Shown here: positions 17,888-26,796 of the stretch, piece by piece
How the letters are laid out: each line of letters starts with the position of its first letter
How positions within the stretch are numbered: position 1 is the stretch's first letter
Source of the DNA: Erythrobacter sp.
GTDB lineage: Bacteria; Pseudomonadota; Alphaproteobacteria; Sphingomonadales; Sphingomonadaceae
NCBI RefSeq assembly: GCF_011765465.1
Contig: NZ_CP050265.1
Coordinates: 62,001-126,000, forward strand
DNA: 64,000 nucleotides
Direction: 5' to 3'
The notes under the pieces: model-generated
Database searches by the model: none
What the model was told of the DNA's origin: nothing
What the model saw: the letters and a program-made list of their open reading frames with translations, nothing else
Program-made: the position numbers and the translations under genes

Positions 17888-18121
17888 TCAGCGGCGCGCG
17901 ATGCGATAGGCACCGCGCCGCTGGCCGAGCGGCTGCCCTTTCCACGACAGCGCGATTTCGCCTGCGGCGTGAAGCGCGTCCACTTCGCGGTGGACAGCCT
18001 CCATCTGCCCGCGCCAGTCGTCCTCGCTCCCGGCGAGCGCCCTTGCGGCCTCGCTCGGGCAGATTGTCCTGCCCTCGCCGCGCGCCTCCAGCAGGCCGAG
18101 GATCGCGTCTTTCGGGGTCAT
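17888..18121 (-). CDS. DUF3253 winged-helix-like protein
   Basis: 77 residues (MTPKDAILGLLEARGEG, ICPSEAARALAG, DALHAAGEIALSWKGQPL). The pattern fits DUF3253, a predicted small winged helix. Likely DNA-binding but untested. Ten bases after the cupin gene, so the two probably form one unit. Confidence 0.75.
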   Translation of the reverse strand: MTPKDAILGLLEARGEGRTICPSEAARALAGSEDDWRGQMEAVHREVDALHAAGEIALSWKGQPLGQRRGAYRIARR

Positions 18122-18131
18122 GGGCGACCCG

Positions 18132-18608
18132 TTACGCGCCCTGACCCGGCTCCCAGCCCGGCGGGGCCAGTTCGAACCCGGCGAAATCGAAGCCGGGCAC
18201 GACCACGCAGCTGACCAGCGACCAGCCGTGCGCGCCGTTTTGGGGCGTCAGCGGGCGCGTCGCCTGCCAATGGCCGGTGGGGACCACGCCCTGCGGCGCT
18301 TCGCCGCCGGCCACGTCCGCGCCGAGCCGGAGGCTCGTGACTTGCGCCTCGTCGCTTGCCGCCAGCCGCAATTCGAGCGGGTCGCCCGCCTGCCAGATCC
18401 ACAGCTCCTCGGCATCGACCCGGTGCCAGTGCGAGGGTTCGCCCGCTTTCAGCAGGAACAGGATCGCCGTCCCCGCCGCCCGCTCGCCCGTCACCGAGGG
18501 CGCGCGCCACGTCTCGCGATACCACCCGCCTTCGGGGTGCGGCTGGAGCTGCAATTGTTCGATCAGCGCGTCGGCGTTATGCCCGCTGCCGGACCCGTCC
18601 TGCGTCAT
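18132..18608 (-). CDS. Cupin, DUF985 family
   Basis: 158 residues. [37 protein letters not shown] and the C-terminal [18 protein letters not shown] are typical of the cupin_5/DUF985 family. The two histidines in SHWHR could bind metal. No enzymatic activity is known with certainty. Divergent from the dipeptidase gene. Confidence 0.85.
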   Translation of the reverse strand: MTQDGSGSGHNADALIEQLQLQPHPEGGWYRETWRAPSVTGERAAGTAILFLLKAGEPSHWHRVDAEELWIWQAGDPLELRLAASDEAQVTSLRLGADVAGGEAPQGVVPTGHWQATRPLTPQNGAHGWSLVSCVVVPGFDFAGFELAPPGWEPGQGA

Positions 18609-18649
18609 GGGAGTTCCTTTCCCTGCAGGTCCTAGAGGGAGTGACCGAG

Positions 18650-19999
18650 ATGATGCAACACGCCGCCGCCGCCCGCCCGCTGTTCGCCGCGCTTCTTGCC
18701 GGAGCCGCCGCTCTGCCGGTACTGGCCCAGGATGCGCCCCCGCAAAGCGCCGAACCGCGCACCACCGGCCCCGAGGCCGAGCGCGCCGAGACCGTGTTCG
18801 ACCCCGCCGTCGACACCGCCAATGCCGCGCTTGAGGTCGCGCCCGTGTTCGACGGGCACAACGACGTGCCGATCCAGCTGCGCGCGCGCTTCGACAACCA
18901 GCTTGGCGAGTTCGACTTCACCGACACCACCATGACCGGCGAAACGCACCCGCAGGGCCGCACCATGCACACCGACCTCACCCGGCTCGCCGAAGGAAAG
19001 GTCGGGGCGCAGTTCTGGTCGGTCTATGTGCCCACCTCGCTGACCGAGGCCGAGGCGGTGCAGATGACGCTCGAACAGATCGACGTGACCAAGCGGTTGG
19101 TGGCGCGCTACGACGAACTGGTCCTCGCGCGCACCGCCGACGATGTCGAAAACGCCTTTCGCAGCGGCCGCATCGCCTCGCTGATCGGCATGGAAGGCGG
19201 CCATTCGATCGGATCGAGCCTTGCCGTGCTGCGCCAGATGCACGAACTCGGCGCGCGCTACATGACGCTCACCCACAACCGCAACACGCCTTGGGCCGAC
19301 AGCGCGACCGATACGCCCGAGCACGGCGGGCTTTCCGATTTCGGCAAGGACGTGGTGCGCGAGATGAACCGGCTGGGGATGCTGGTCGACCTCTCCCATG
19401 TCAGCGAGGAGGCGATGCTCGACGCGCTCGAAGTGGCGAAGGCCCCGGTGATCTTCAGCCATTCGGGCGCGCGCGCGGTCAACGGCCATGCGCGCAACGT
19501 GCCCGACAGCGTGCTGCGCCGCCTGCCCTATAATGGCGGGATCGTGATGGTGGTCGCGCTGCCCGGCTATGTCAGCGAGGAACGCCGCCTCTGGTTCGCG
19601 GAGCGCGAGGCGGAAGCGGCGCGGCAGGAATCGCTCTATCAGGGCCAGCCGGAGAAGGTGAAAGCGGCGATGGACGAATGGGACGCGGCCAATCCCGAGC
19701 CCGTCACGACCATCGCCCAGATGGCCGACCACATCGACCATATCCGCGAGGTGGCAGGGATCGAATCGATCGGGATCGGCGGCGATTTCGACGGGATGCC
19801 GAGCGGGCCGGAAGGCTTCGAGGACGTCACCGGCTATCCCGCGCTCTTCGCCGAGCTGGCGCGGCGCGGCTATTCACAGGCCGAGCTGGAGATGATCGCG
19901 AGCCGCAACGCGGTGCGCGTCATGCGCGAGGCCGAGCGTTACGCGGCAAGCGTGCGGGGCGAGCCGCCGATCGAGACGCTCATCCCGGACGGCGAGTAA
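18650..19999 (+). CDS. Membrane dipeptidase, peptidase M19
   Basis: 449 residues with a signal peptide ([15 protein letters not shown]). Metal-site motifs of renal-dipeptidase-like enzymes are present: [48 protein letters not shown] and [10 protein letters not shown]. It hydrolyses dipeptides (L- or D-containing) in the periplasm; exact specificity is unknown. Start chosen at 18650, where GAGGGAG lies ~9 nt upstream. Confidence 0.93.
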   Translation: MMQHAAAARPLFAALLAGAAALPVLAQDAPPQSAEPRTTGPEAERAETVFDPAVDTANAALEVAPVFDGHNDVPIQLRARFDNQLGEFDFTDTTMTGETHPQGRTMHTDLTRLAEGKVGAQFWSVYVPTSLTEAEAVQMTLEQIDVTKRLVARYDELVLARTADDVENAFRSGRIASLIGMEGGHSIGSSLAVLRQMHELGARYMTLTHNRNTPWADSATDTPEHGGLSDFGKDVVREMNRLGMLVDLSHVSEEAMLDALEVAKAPVIFSHSGARAVNGHARNVPDSVLRRLPYNGGIVMVVALPGYVSEERRLWFAEREAEAARQESLYQGQPEKVKAAMDEWDAANPEPVTTIAQMADHIDHIREVAGIESIGIGGDFDGMPSGPEGFEDVTGYPALFAELARRGYSQAELEMIASRNAVRVMREAERYAASVRGEPPIETLIPDGE

Positions 20000-20035
20000 A
20001 AGATCGGTCCCGAGGCTGGGCTGGTCCCGGGGGCA

Positions 20036-20263
20036 TCACGATCGGTCCCAGTCCTCAAGCTCGCTGCCGCGTTTGAGGACGCGGTCGCCGTCCTCCTGCT
20101 TGACGAGATAGGCCGGGTTGTCGCTGTCGCCCTTCTTCGTGATCTCGGAGCCCTGCAGGGTGCGCGTGACCTCGCGTTCGAAGCGGTCCTCGACCTGCCC
20201 CTTGCCCTCGCCATTGCCCCAGTTCCATTTGACGTATTGGCCGGTCTGGAAGCTGTTGCTCAT
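20036..20263 (-). CDS. DUF2945 small stress-type protein
   Basis: 75 residues (FQTGQYVKWNWGNGEGKGQV, NPAYLVKQEDGDRVLKRGSEL), matching DUF2945, an SH3/Tudor-like barrel family. Role unknown; homologues are commonly associated with stress. Eleven bases behind the upstream membrane protein gene, so it is probably served by the EcfG-like promoter at 20629-20653. Confidence 0.8.
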   Translation of the reverse strand: MSNSFQTGQYVKWNWGNGEGKGQVEDRFEREVTRTLQGSEITKKGDSDNPAYLVKQEDGDRVLKRGSELEDWDRS

Positions 20264-20273
20264 CGTGCTTTCT

Positions 20274-20591
20274 TCACTCGCCCGTCACCGGCTCCTCTAC
20301 GGTCGATTCCGGCGCGCTCGGCTGGGTCGTGGGGACCGCGGGGATGTCCTCTTCGGCAACCCCGTCCTCGCGCATCTCATCGACCCGCTCGGTCGCGAGT
20401 TCGGCGCTTTCGACGTCGCCTTCCTGAAGCGCGGGGACGATCCACGCGATGCTCATCGCGACGATCGCGATCAGGGTGGAGATGATGAGGATCCAGCGCA
20501 CCCGGCCGGTTTCGGTGCCCGCGCGGGCGGCGTCGTCGTCGATATGGGTGGCGCCGTCGGCGCCGGTGTGGGTGGTCTTGCTGTCGGCCAT
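20274..20591 (-). CDS. Single-pass membrane protein
   Basis: 105 residues from ATG 20591 with GGGGAGG seven bases before it. A hydrophilic N-terminus, one transmembrane helix (ILIISTLIAIVAMSIAWIVP) and an acidic Pro/Thr-rich tail (EEDIPAVPTTQPSAPES). No family recognised. First gene of a two-gene unit behind an EcfG-type promoter. Confidence 0.65.
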   Translation of the reverse strand: MADSKTTHTGADGATHIDDDAARAGTETGRVRWILIISTLIAIVAMSIAWIVPALQEGDVESAELATERVDEMREDGVAEEDIPAVPTTQPSAPESTVEEPVTGE

Positions 20592-20628
20592 GTCATTGCC
20601 TCCCCTTGGAAAACTGTCTCGCCAGACC

Positions 20629-20653
20629 AACGGGAGCGCCGCTGGCCTGTTCC
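20629..20653 (-). promoter_or_regulatory. EcfG-type promoter
   Basis: Minus strand GGAAC (20653-20649), exactly 16 bases, then CGTT (20632-20629): a full match to the general-stress consensus. It lies ~38 nt before the ATG at 20591 and outside any gene. Confidence 0.75.
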
Positions 20654-20702
20654 GAGGCGGGGAGGGCAATGAGCCGGGAAAAGCCCCGGCCTGACGCTGC
20701 GA

Positions 20703-21539
20703 TCAGTCGCGCAGCAGTTCGTTGATCCCGGTCTTGGCGCGGGTCTGCGCGTCCACCGTCTTGACGATCACCGCGCAATAGAGCGACGGGCCGGGCGAGC
20801 CGTCGGGCAGGGGCTTGCCGGGCAGCGTACCGGGCACGACGACCGCATAGGGCGGCACTTCGCCGCGGTGGATCTGGCCCGTCTCGCGGTTCACGATCTT
20901 GGTCGAGGCGCCGAGATAGACGCCCATCGAAAGCACCGCGCCTTCGCCCACGCGCACGCCTTCGGCGACTTCGCTGCGCGCGCCTATGAAGGCGCCGTCG
21001 CCGATGATGACGGGGTCGGCCTGCAGCGGTTCGAGCACCCCGCCGATCCCAGCGCCGCCCGAGATATGCACGTTCTTGCCGATCTGCGCGCAGGATCCGA
21101 CCGTCGCCCAGGTGTCGACCATCGTGCCTTCATCGACATAGGCGCCGATGTTGACGAAGCTCGGCATCAGGACGACGCCCTTGCCGATGAAGCTGCCGCG
21201 CCGCGCGACCGCGCCGGGGACGACGCGAAAACCGCATTCGCGAAAGCGCCGCTCGCCCCAGCCGGCGAACTTGTTGGGAACCTTGTCGAAGGCCGCCGCC
21301 CCGCCCGATCCGTGATCGATCAGGCGGTTGTCGTGGAGGCGGAAGGAGAGCAGGACCGCCTTCTTGAGCCACTGGTTGACCCTCCAGCCGCCGTTCCCGT
21401 CGGGCTCGGCGACGCGCGCCGCGCCGCTGTCTAGCATCTCCAGCGCATCGCTCACCGCGCCGCGGATTTCGCTGCCGGGGGTGATGTCGGCGCGGTGTTC
21501 CCACGCTTGCTCGATCTGGGTGATGAGAGTGTCGGTCAT
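20703..21539 (-). CDS. dapD: Tetrahydrodipicolinate N-succinyltransferase DapD
   Basis: 278 residues, full length. N-terminal helical domain followed by left-handed beta-helix hexapeptide repeats ([20 protein letters not shown], then [16 protein letters not shown]) and the C-terminal [14 protein letters not shown]. Uses succinyl-CoA to succinylate tetrahydrodipicolinate in the lysine/diaminopimelate pathway. Start at 21539 ([13 protein letters not shown]); a longer in-frame extension is not credible. Confidence 0.97.
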   Translation of the reverse strand: MTDTLITQIEQAWEHRADITPGSEIRGAVSDALEMLDSGAARVAEPDGNGGWRVNQWLKKAVLLSFRLHDNRLIDHGSGGAAAFDKVPNKFAGWGERRFRECGFRVVPGAVARRGSFIGKGVVLMPSFVNIGAYVDEGTMVDTWATVGSCAQIGKNVHISGGAGIGGVLEPLQADPVIIGDGAFIGARSEVAEGVRVGEGAVLSMGVYLGASTKIVNRETGQIHRGEVPPYAVVVPGTLPGKPLPDGSPGPSLYCAVIVKTVDAQTRAKTGINELLRD

Positions 21540-21752
21540 GGAGCCTCCGCTTCGCGCTGTCGGCTGGGCTGCTAGCCGGGCGGACGGGGCTGGGCAAGCG
21601 CCTTGGATCGCCAGGCGCGGCGCACCGGGGCAGGGCGGTGCGGGAGACACAACCGCTTTGGCGGCAAAGATGAGCGACGGGCGCGTGCGAGGCTGCTATC
21701 CCGGGCAGACCGTTCACCCCAGATCCACCCCCCGGCCATAGGAGGGGCCACC

Positions 21753-24260
21753 ATGACCGCTCGTGCCGACGCCCCCCGCAGCCCGAACGCTCCTGCCCCC
21801 GATCCGCGCGCGCCGGTGCGTTGGCGCTGCACGGCGCCGGGCAAAGCGGGCCGCGCCGCGCTGGCGGCGCTTGCCTGCGCGGCGCTTGCGGCCTGCGGCG
21901 GCGGAGGGGGCGGGGGCGGCGGTGTCGTGTCCACTCCCCCGCCGCCCCCGCCCCCTCCGCCGCCTCCTCCACCCCCTCCGCCTCCGCCGCCGCCGCCGAC
22001 CAATTTCGACACGGCCGAATTCCGCCGCTCCGACGGGCCGGCCTTCCACGGCGCGGACAGCGCGTGGCGCGACGGCTTCACCGGGGAGGGGCAAGTGATC
22101 GCGGTGGTGGATTCGGGGCTCGATTCCGACAGCCCCGAATTCGCCGGCCGCGTCCATCCCGCCTCGCAGGATGTGGCCGGAAACCGCGGGATCGATCCCG
22201 AAGACGATCACGGCACCAATGTCAGCCTCGTCGCCGCCGCGGCGCGAAACGGGGACGGCGTGCTCGGCATCGCGTTCGAAGCGCAGGTGCTCGCGCTGAG
22301 AGCCGACCAGCCAGGCTCCTGTGCGGGCGATACGCTCGCCGACCCGAGCCTGTCGTGCCGCTTCCTCGATGCCGACATCGCGCGCGGGATCGATGTCGCG
22401 GTGGCGAACGGAGCGAAGGCGGTGAACCTCTCGCTCGGCGGGGGCGGTATCTCGCGCGAATTGTTCGACGCGGTCCGCCGCGCGTCCGATGCGGGGCTGG
22501 TCATCGTGGTCGCGGCGGGCAACGGGGGCGACGGGTCCGATCCCGACATCGACCCGTTCGAACCCGATCCCTTCGCCCGGGCGCTGGCCGATGCGGGCGG
22601 GGCGAACGTCATCATCGTCGGGTCGGTCGACGATGCGGGCACGATCTCAGACTTCAGCAACCGCGCGGGTTCCCTCGCCGCCTCCTATCTCGCCGCGCGG
22701 GGGGAGGCGATCTGCTGCGTCTACGACAATGGCGATCTCTTCATCGAGACGATCGACGGGCAGCAGTTCGTCACGCTGTTCTCGGGCACGAGCTTCGCCG
22801 CGCCGCAGGTGTCGGGGGCCGTGGCGCTGCTGGCCGAGGCGTTTCCCAACCTTTCGGGCGCCGACATCGCGGAGATCCTGCTCACCTCGGCGCGCGATGC
22901 CGGGGCGGGCGGGGTGGATGCGATCTACGGGCGCGGCATCCTCGACATCGCCGCCGCCTTTGCGCCGCAGGGGACCACCACTCTCGCCGGGAGCGGGGTG
23001 GCGCTCGCCGCGGGGGAGGATATTGCGGTCGGCTCGGCGGCGATGGGCGATGCGCCGGGTGCAATCCGCCTGACGGGCGTGGTGCTCGACCGGTATGAGC
23101 GCGCCTATCGCCGCGAACTCGGCGGACGCGCGCGCGGCGCGGCGCAGGTCCGGCGGCTCGCGGGCGCGGTCGAGCGGCCCGGCTTCACCCGCGCCGCCGG
23201 GGGCGAGGCGCTGTCCTTCGCATTGACGCTGGGCGAGACGGAGCGTGCGGCGGGCCTGCAATGGTCGCGCGAACTGCGCCTCGCGCCCGAAGAGGCGGAC
23301 GGCCCGCGCGTCCTCGCCGCGCGCGTCACGGGGCAGCTTGGCGACGATCTCGAGGCGGGCTTTGCGCTCGGGCAGGGCGCGCTCGGGCTGGCGCGGCAGC
23401 TTGGCGGCGGAGCGCGCGGCGGGGCCGGGAAGGCCCCGCCGCGCCCCGCTTTCCAGATCGCGCCCGAAGCAGGGCTCGACGAGGGCTTCACTGGCAGCAG
23501 CGATCTTGCCGTCGCCGCGCGGCAGGGGTTCGGCGCATGGGGCATCACGCTCTCGGCAGAGCGCGGGCGGGCATGGCTGGGCGAGAACCGCCGCGCCGAG
23601 GAGGTCATCTACGGCCTTCCCGAAACCCGTGCGACGACGAGCATCGCGCTCGCCGCCGACCGCCGTTTCGGCAGCGGTGAGGCGCGGCTCTCCGCGACCT
23701 GGCTGGCCGAGGAAGAGACACTGCTCGGCGCGCATTTCCACCGCGCTTTCGGCATTTCGGGGGCGGATACGGTTTTCATCGACGGCGCGCTGGCGGGCGA
23801 AGTCGCCCCCGGCTGGAGCCTGTCGGGCGCCGTGCGCGGCGGGATCACGCGCCCGCGCGCCGGGGCGCTGGTCGGCGAGGGCTCGGCCCTGCTGACGCAG
23901 GGCTGGTCGCTCGACCTTGCCAAGGCAGGCGCGTTCGGCGCTGCCGACAGGATCGGCTTCAGGCTCAGCCAGCCCCTGCGGGTCGAGGGCGGGGCGCTCG
24001 ATTTCGACCTTGCGACCGGGTGGGACTATGCGAGCCGCAGCCCGGTGATCGCGCGGCAGGCGGTCTCGCTCGAACCGGCGGGGCGCGAGGTGATGGGCGA
24101 GCTGGCGTGGTCCACGCCCTTCGCCTTCGGGCAGGGCCCGTGGGGCGCGCGCGCTTTCGGCAATGCCACCGTCAGCCTGTTCTACCGCCACCAGCCGGGC
24201 CATTTCGCCGATGCCCCCGCCGATGCGGGCGCGGTGGTGAACGTCAGCGCGGGGTTCTGA
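21753..24260 (+). CDS. S8 subtilase with C-terminal beta-barrel-like region
   Basis: 835 residues, AGGAGG before ATG 21753. Lipobox-like LAAC (Cys48) is followed by nine glycines and 21 consecutive prolines (62-82). The subtilase domain has Asp120 (VVDSGLD), His153 (DDHGTNVS), Asn in AAGNGG and Ser347 (FSGTSFAAPQVSG). Residues ~480-835 are Gly/Ala/Arg-rich with alternating hydrophobics and end in VNVSAGF, so an autotransporter-like barrel is plausible. Expected at the cell surface. The HGT motif lacks the usual following His (HGTN, not HGTH). Confidence 0.85.
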   Translation: MTARADAPRSPNAPAPDPRAPVRWRCTAPGKAGRAALAALACAALAACGGGGGGGGGVVSTPPPPPPPPPPPPPPPPPPPPPTNFDTAEFRRSDGPAFHGADSAWRDGFTGEGQVIAVVDSGLDSDSPEFAGRVHPASQDVAGNRGIDPEDDHGTNVSLVAAAARNGDGVLGIAFEAQVLALRADQPGSCAGDTLADPSLSCRFLDADIARGIDVAVANGAKAVNLSLGGGGISRELFDAVRRASDAGLVIVVAAGNGGDGSDPDIDPFEPDPFARALADAGGANVIIVGSVDDAGTISDFSNRAGSLAASYLAARGEAICCVYDNGDLFIETIDGQQFVTLFSGTSFAAPQVSGAVALLAEAFPNLSGADIAEILLTSARDAGAGGVDAIYGRGILDIAAAFAPQGTTTLAGSGVALAAGEDIAVGSAAMGDAPGAIRLTGVVLDRYERAYRRELGGRARGAAQVRRLAGAVERPGFTRAAGGEALSFALTLGETERAAGLQWSRELRLAPEEADGPRVLAARVTGQLGDDLEAGFALGQGALGLARQLGGGARGGAGKAPPRPAFQIAPEAGLDEGFTGSSDLAVAARQGFGAWGITLSAERGRAWLGENRRAEEVIYGLPETRATTSIALAADRRFGSGEARLSATWLAEEETLLGAHFHRAFGISGADTVFIDGALAGEVAPGWSLSGAVRGGITRPRAGALVGEGSALLTQGWSLDLAKAGAFGAADRIGFRLSQPLRVEGGALDFDLATGWDYASRSPVIARQAVSLEPAGREVMGELAWSTPFAFGQGPWGARAFGNATVSLFYRHQPGHFADAPADAGAVVNVSAGF

Positions 24261-24471
24261 GCGAAAGCGTTTCCGTTCGGCCCCCTTTGCGAGCCCCTGC
24301 GCAGGCAGGGCCTTCATGCGGGTCCGCACCGAGGCGCGCAGATCATGCGCGAACAAGGCGGCCGACGAGCGACATGGCGCGCTCACGCGGCGGAGCGGCA
24401 TCCGGGCAGGGAACCTGCCTGCGCAGGGATCAGCGGCGGGACGGCCAACCCGTGCGGCAGGCGGCGCGCCC

Positions 24472-25554
24472 CTATTCCGGCATCCCGGCCTTCACCGCGA
24501 ATTCGTAAGCCCGTTCGACGAGCGGGGCGACCCGGTCGCTCATCGCCTTGGCGTGGGCGCTGGAGGCGGTCCCGTCGATCACCCGCTTCTTGATCCCCTG
24601 CATGATCCCGGCAAGGCGGAACAGGTTGTAGGCGAAATACCAGTCCATCGGCGGCACCGGATAGCCGGTGCGCGCGACATAGCGGTCGACCGCCTCCTGC
24701 TGCGAGGGGATGCCCAGCTCCTCGAGGTCGAGCCCCAGCAGCCCCGCGCGCCCGTCGGCCGGGTTGTGCCAGTTGAGCATGAGATAGCTGAAATCCGCGA
24801 TCGGATCGCCCAGCGTCGACAGCTCCCAGTCGAGCACGGCGATGATGCGCGGTTCGGTCTTGTGAAAGATCACGTTGTCGAGCCGGTAGTCGCCGTGCAC
24901 GACGCTAGAATTGTGCTGCGGCGGGATCGTCTCGGGCAGCCATTCGATCAGCCGCTCCATCTGCGGCATATGCTCGGTTTCGGACAGCTTATACTGCTTC
25001 GACCAGCGCGCGATCTGGCGCGCGCAGTAATCGGTCGGCTTGCCGTAGTCGCCGAGGCCGATTTCGTCCGGCTTGTTGAGATGCAGGTCCGCCATCGTGT
25101 CGATCAGCGCGTGGTAGATCGCGCGGCGTTCCTCCTTCGCGCAGCCCGGCAGCGCGCCGTTCCACAAGCTGCGCCCGTCGGCCATGCTCATCACGAAGAA
25201 CTTGGAGCCGATGACATCGGGATCCTCGCACAGGCCATAGGTGCGCGGGACCGGAAAGCCGGTGGGATAGAGCCCGGTCATCGCGGTGTATTCGCGGTCG
25301 ACCGCGTGGGCGCTGGGCAGCAGCTTGCCGAAAGGCTGGCGGCGCAGGACGTAGTTCGCCCCCGGCGTTTCGATCTTGTAGGTCGGGTTCGACTGGCCGC
25401 CCTTGAACTTGGTGTAGCTGATCGGCCCTTCGAAACCTTCGACATTGGCCTCGAACCACGCGGTGAGCGCGTCGAGGTCGAGCTTGTCCTTCTCGCTCAC
25501 CTCGACCGTGCCGACCATTTCCTTGTCGAAGTCGATCTGGGGTGCGTCTGTCAT
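24472..25554 (-). CDS. APH-family phosphotransferase (ACAD10/11 kinase-like)
   Basis: 360 residues. Aminoglycoside-phosphotransferase/choline-kinase fold with NPTYKIETPGANYVLRRQP near the N-terminus, catalytic VVHGDYRLDNVIFH and IIAVLDWELSTLGDPIADFS. This subtype is the one fused to acyl-CoA dehydrogenase in ACAD10/11 and separate in bacterial 4-hydroxyacyl-CoA catabolism. Twelve bases downstream of the ADH gene and in the same orientation as an acyl-CoA dehydrogenase, which supports that role over drug resistance. The 211-bp gap 24261-24471 shows nothing recognisable. Confidence 0.85.
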   Translation of the reverse strand: MTDAPQIDFDKEMVGTVEVSEKDKLDLDALTAWFEANVEGFEGPISYTKFKGGQSNPTYKIETPGANYVLRRQPFGKLLPSAHAVDREYTAMTGLYPTGFPVPRTYGLCEDPDVIGSKFFVMSMADGRSLWNGALPGCAKEERRAIYHALIDTMADLHLNKPDEIGLGDYGKPTDYCARQIARWSKQYKLSETEHMPQMERLIEWLPETIPPQHNSSVVHGDYRLDNVIFHKTEPRIIAVLDWELSTLGDPIADFSYLMLNWHNPADGRAGLLGLDLEELGIPSQQEAVDRYVARTGYPVPPMDWYFAYNLFRLAGIMQGIKKRVIDGTASSAHAKAMSDRVAPLVERAYEFAVKAGMPE

Positions 25555-25565
25555 TGCCTTCGTCC

Positions 25566-26654
25566 TCAATCGAACACCACCACGCTGCGCGCGGAATGGC
25601 CCTCGCGCAGCTTGTCGAAGCCCTTGTTCACGTCCTCAAGCGCGATGCGCTCGGCGATGATCGTGTCGAGGTCGAGCAGGCCGCGCATATAGAAATCGAC
25701 CAGCCGCGGGAGGTCCACCGGGAAGTGGTTCATGCCCATGATCGCGCCCATCAGCTTCTTGCCGCCGAGCAGGTCCATCGCGCCGAGGCCGACCTTGCAA
25801 TCGAGCGGCATCATGCCGAGGATCACCGCGGTCCCGCCGCGCCGCAGGCACTTGACCGCGAGGTCGGCGCTGGCCTGCCGCCCGACCGCCTCGATCCCGT
25901 AATGGACCCCGCCGCCGGAGATCTCGATGATCTGGCTCGCCGCGTCATCGGCCAGGGCATCGACCGCGTGGGTCGCGCCCAATACCTTGGCGAGCTCGCG
26001 CTTTTCGGGGAGCGGGTCGGCGGCGATGATCTTGGATGCGCCCGCGATCTTCGCCGCGTTGATCGCGGCGAGGCCGACGCCGCCGCAGCCGACCACCGCG
26101 ACCGTCTCGCCCGGGGTGAGTTTCACCGCGTTGAAGATGGTCCCCGCGCCGGTCGTCACCGCGCAGCCGATCACGGCGGCGCGGTCGAGCGGCATATCCT
26201 TGTCGATCGCGACGCAGGCGTGTTCGTGGATGAGCATCTGTTCCGACAGGGCCGACAGGTTGAGCATCTGGTTGACCGTGTCGCCGCCGCTTCTCGTCAT
26301 GCGCGGGGCGGTGCCCTTGGCCCGGCGCGTGTCCCCGCCGAGGCACAGCGCCATGCGGCCCGTCACGCAGAATTCGCAATGCCCGCAGAAGGCCGAAAGG
26401 CAGGTGACGACATGATCGCCCGGCTTCACCGTTTTCACTTCGCTGCCGACCGCGCGGACCACGCCTGCCGCCTCGTGCCCCGGGATGCAGGGGAGCGGGT
26501 GGGGATAGGCGCCGTCGATGAAGTGCAGGTCCGAATGGCAGAGGCCACAGGCTTTCGTGTCGATCAGCACTTCGTGCGGGGCGGGATCGGCGTATTCGAC
26601 CTCGCCGATGACGAGACCCTCGCCCGGTTTTTCAAGGATGGCGGCCTTGGCCAT
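25566..26654 (-). CDS. Zinc-dependent alcohol dehydrogenase, class III-like
   Basis: 362 residues of the MDR family. Catalytic zinc region ACGLCHSDLHF and PGHEAAGVV; structural zinc cysteines CGHCEFCVTGRMALC; NAD-binding VAVVGCGGVGLAAI. It oxidises an alcohol or hydroxyacyl intermediate; substrate unknown. Placed between the kinase-like and acyl-CoA dehydrogenase genes, it probably serves the same catabolic route. Confidence 0.9.
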   Translation of the reverse strand: MAKAAILEKPGEGLVIGEVEYADPAPHEVLIDTKACGLCHSDLHFIDGAYPHPLPCIPGHEAAGVVRAVGSEVKTVKPGDHVVTCLSAFCGHCEFCVTGRMALCLGGDTRRAKGTAPRMTRSGGDTVNQMLNLSALSEQMLIHEHACVAIDKDMPLDRAAVIGCAVTTGAGTIFNAVKLTPGETVAVVGCGGVGLAAINAAKIAGASKIIAADPLPEKRELAKVLGATHAVDALADDAASQIIEISGGGVHYGIEAVGRQASADLAVKCLRRGGTAVILGMMPLDCKVGLGAMDLLGGKKLMGAIMGMNHFPVDLPRLVDFYMRGLLDLDTIIAERIALEDVNKGFDKLREGHSARSVVVFD

Positions 26655-26796
26655 GACTTTTCCTCTCCGTCTGAATCTGGATTTCCCGACCGCCCTTCAA
26701 GCAGGCGTGGCGGTGTTTCGGGAAAGCCGGGGAACCCCCGCAAGGGCGGTCCCCCGACGTATCAAGTGATCGAGCCTGCCAGCAGGCGAAAGCCCG

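Noticed and set aside
24472..25554. Aminoglycoside resistance gene
   Set aside because: The fold is shared, but the sequence type and neighbours fit the acyl-CoA-linked kinase group.
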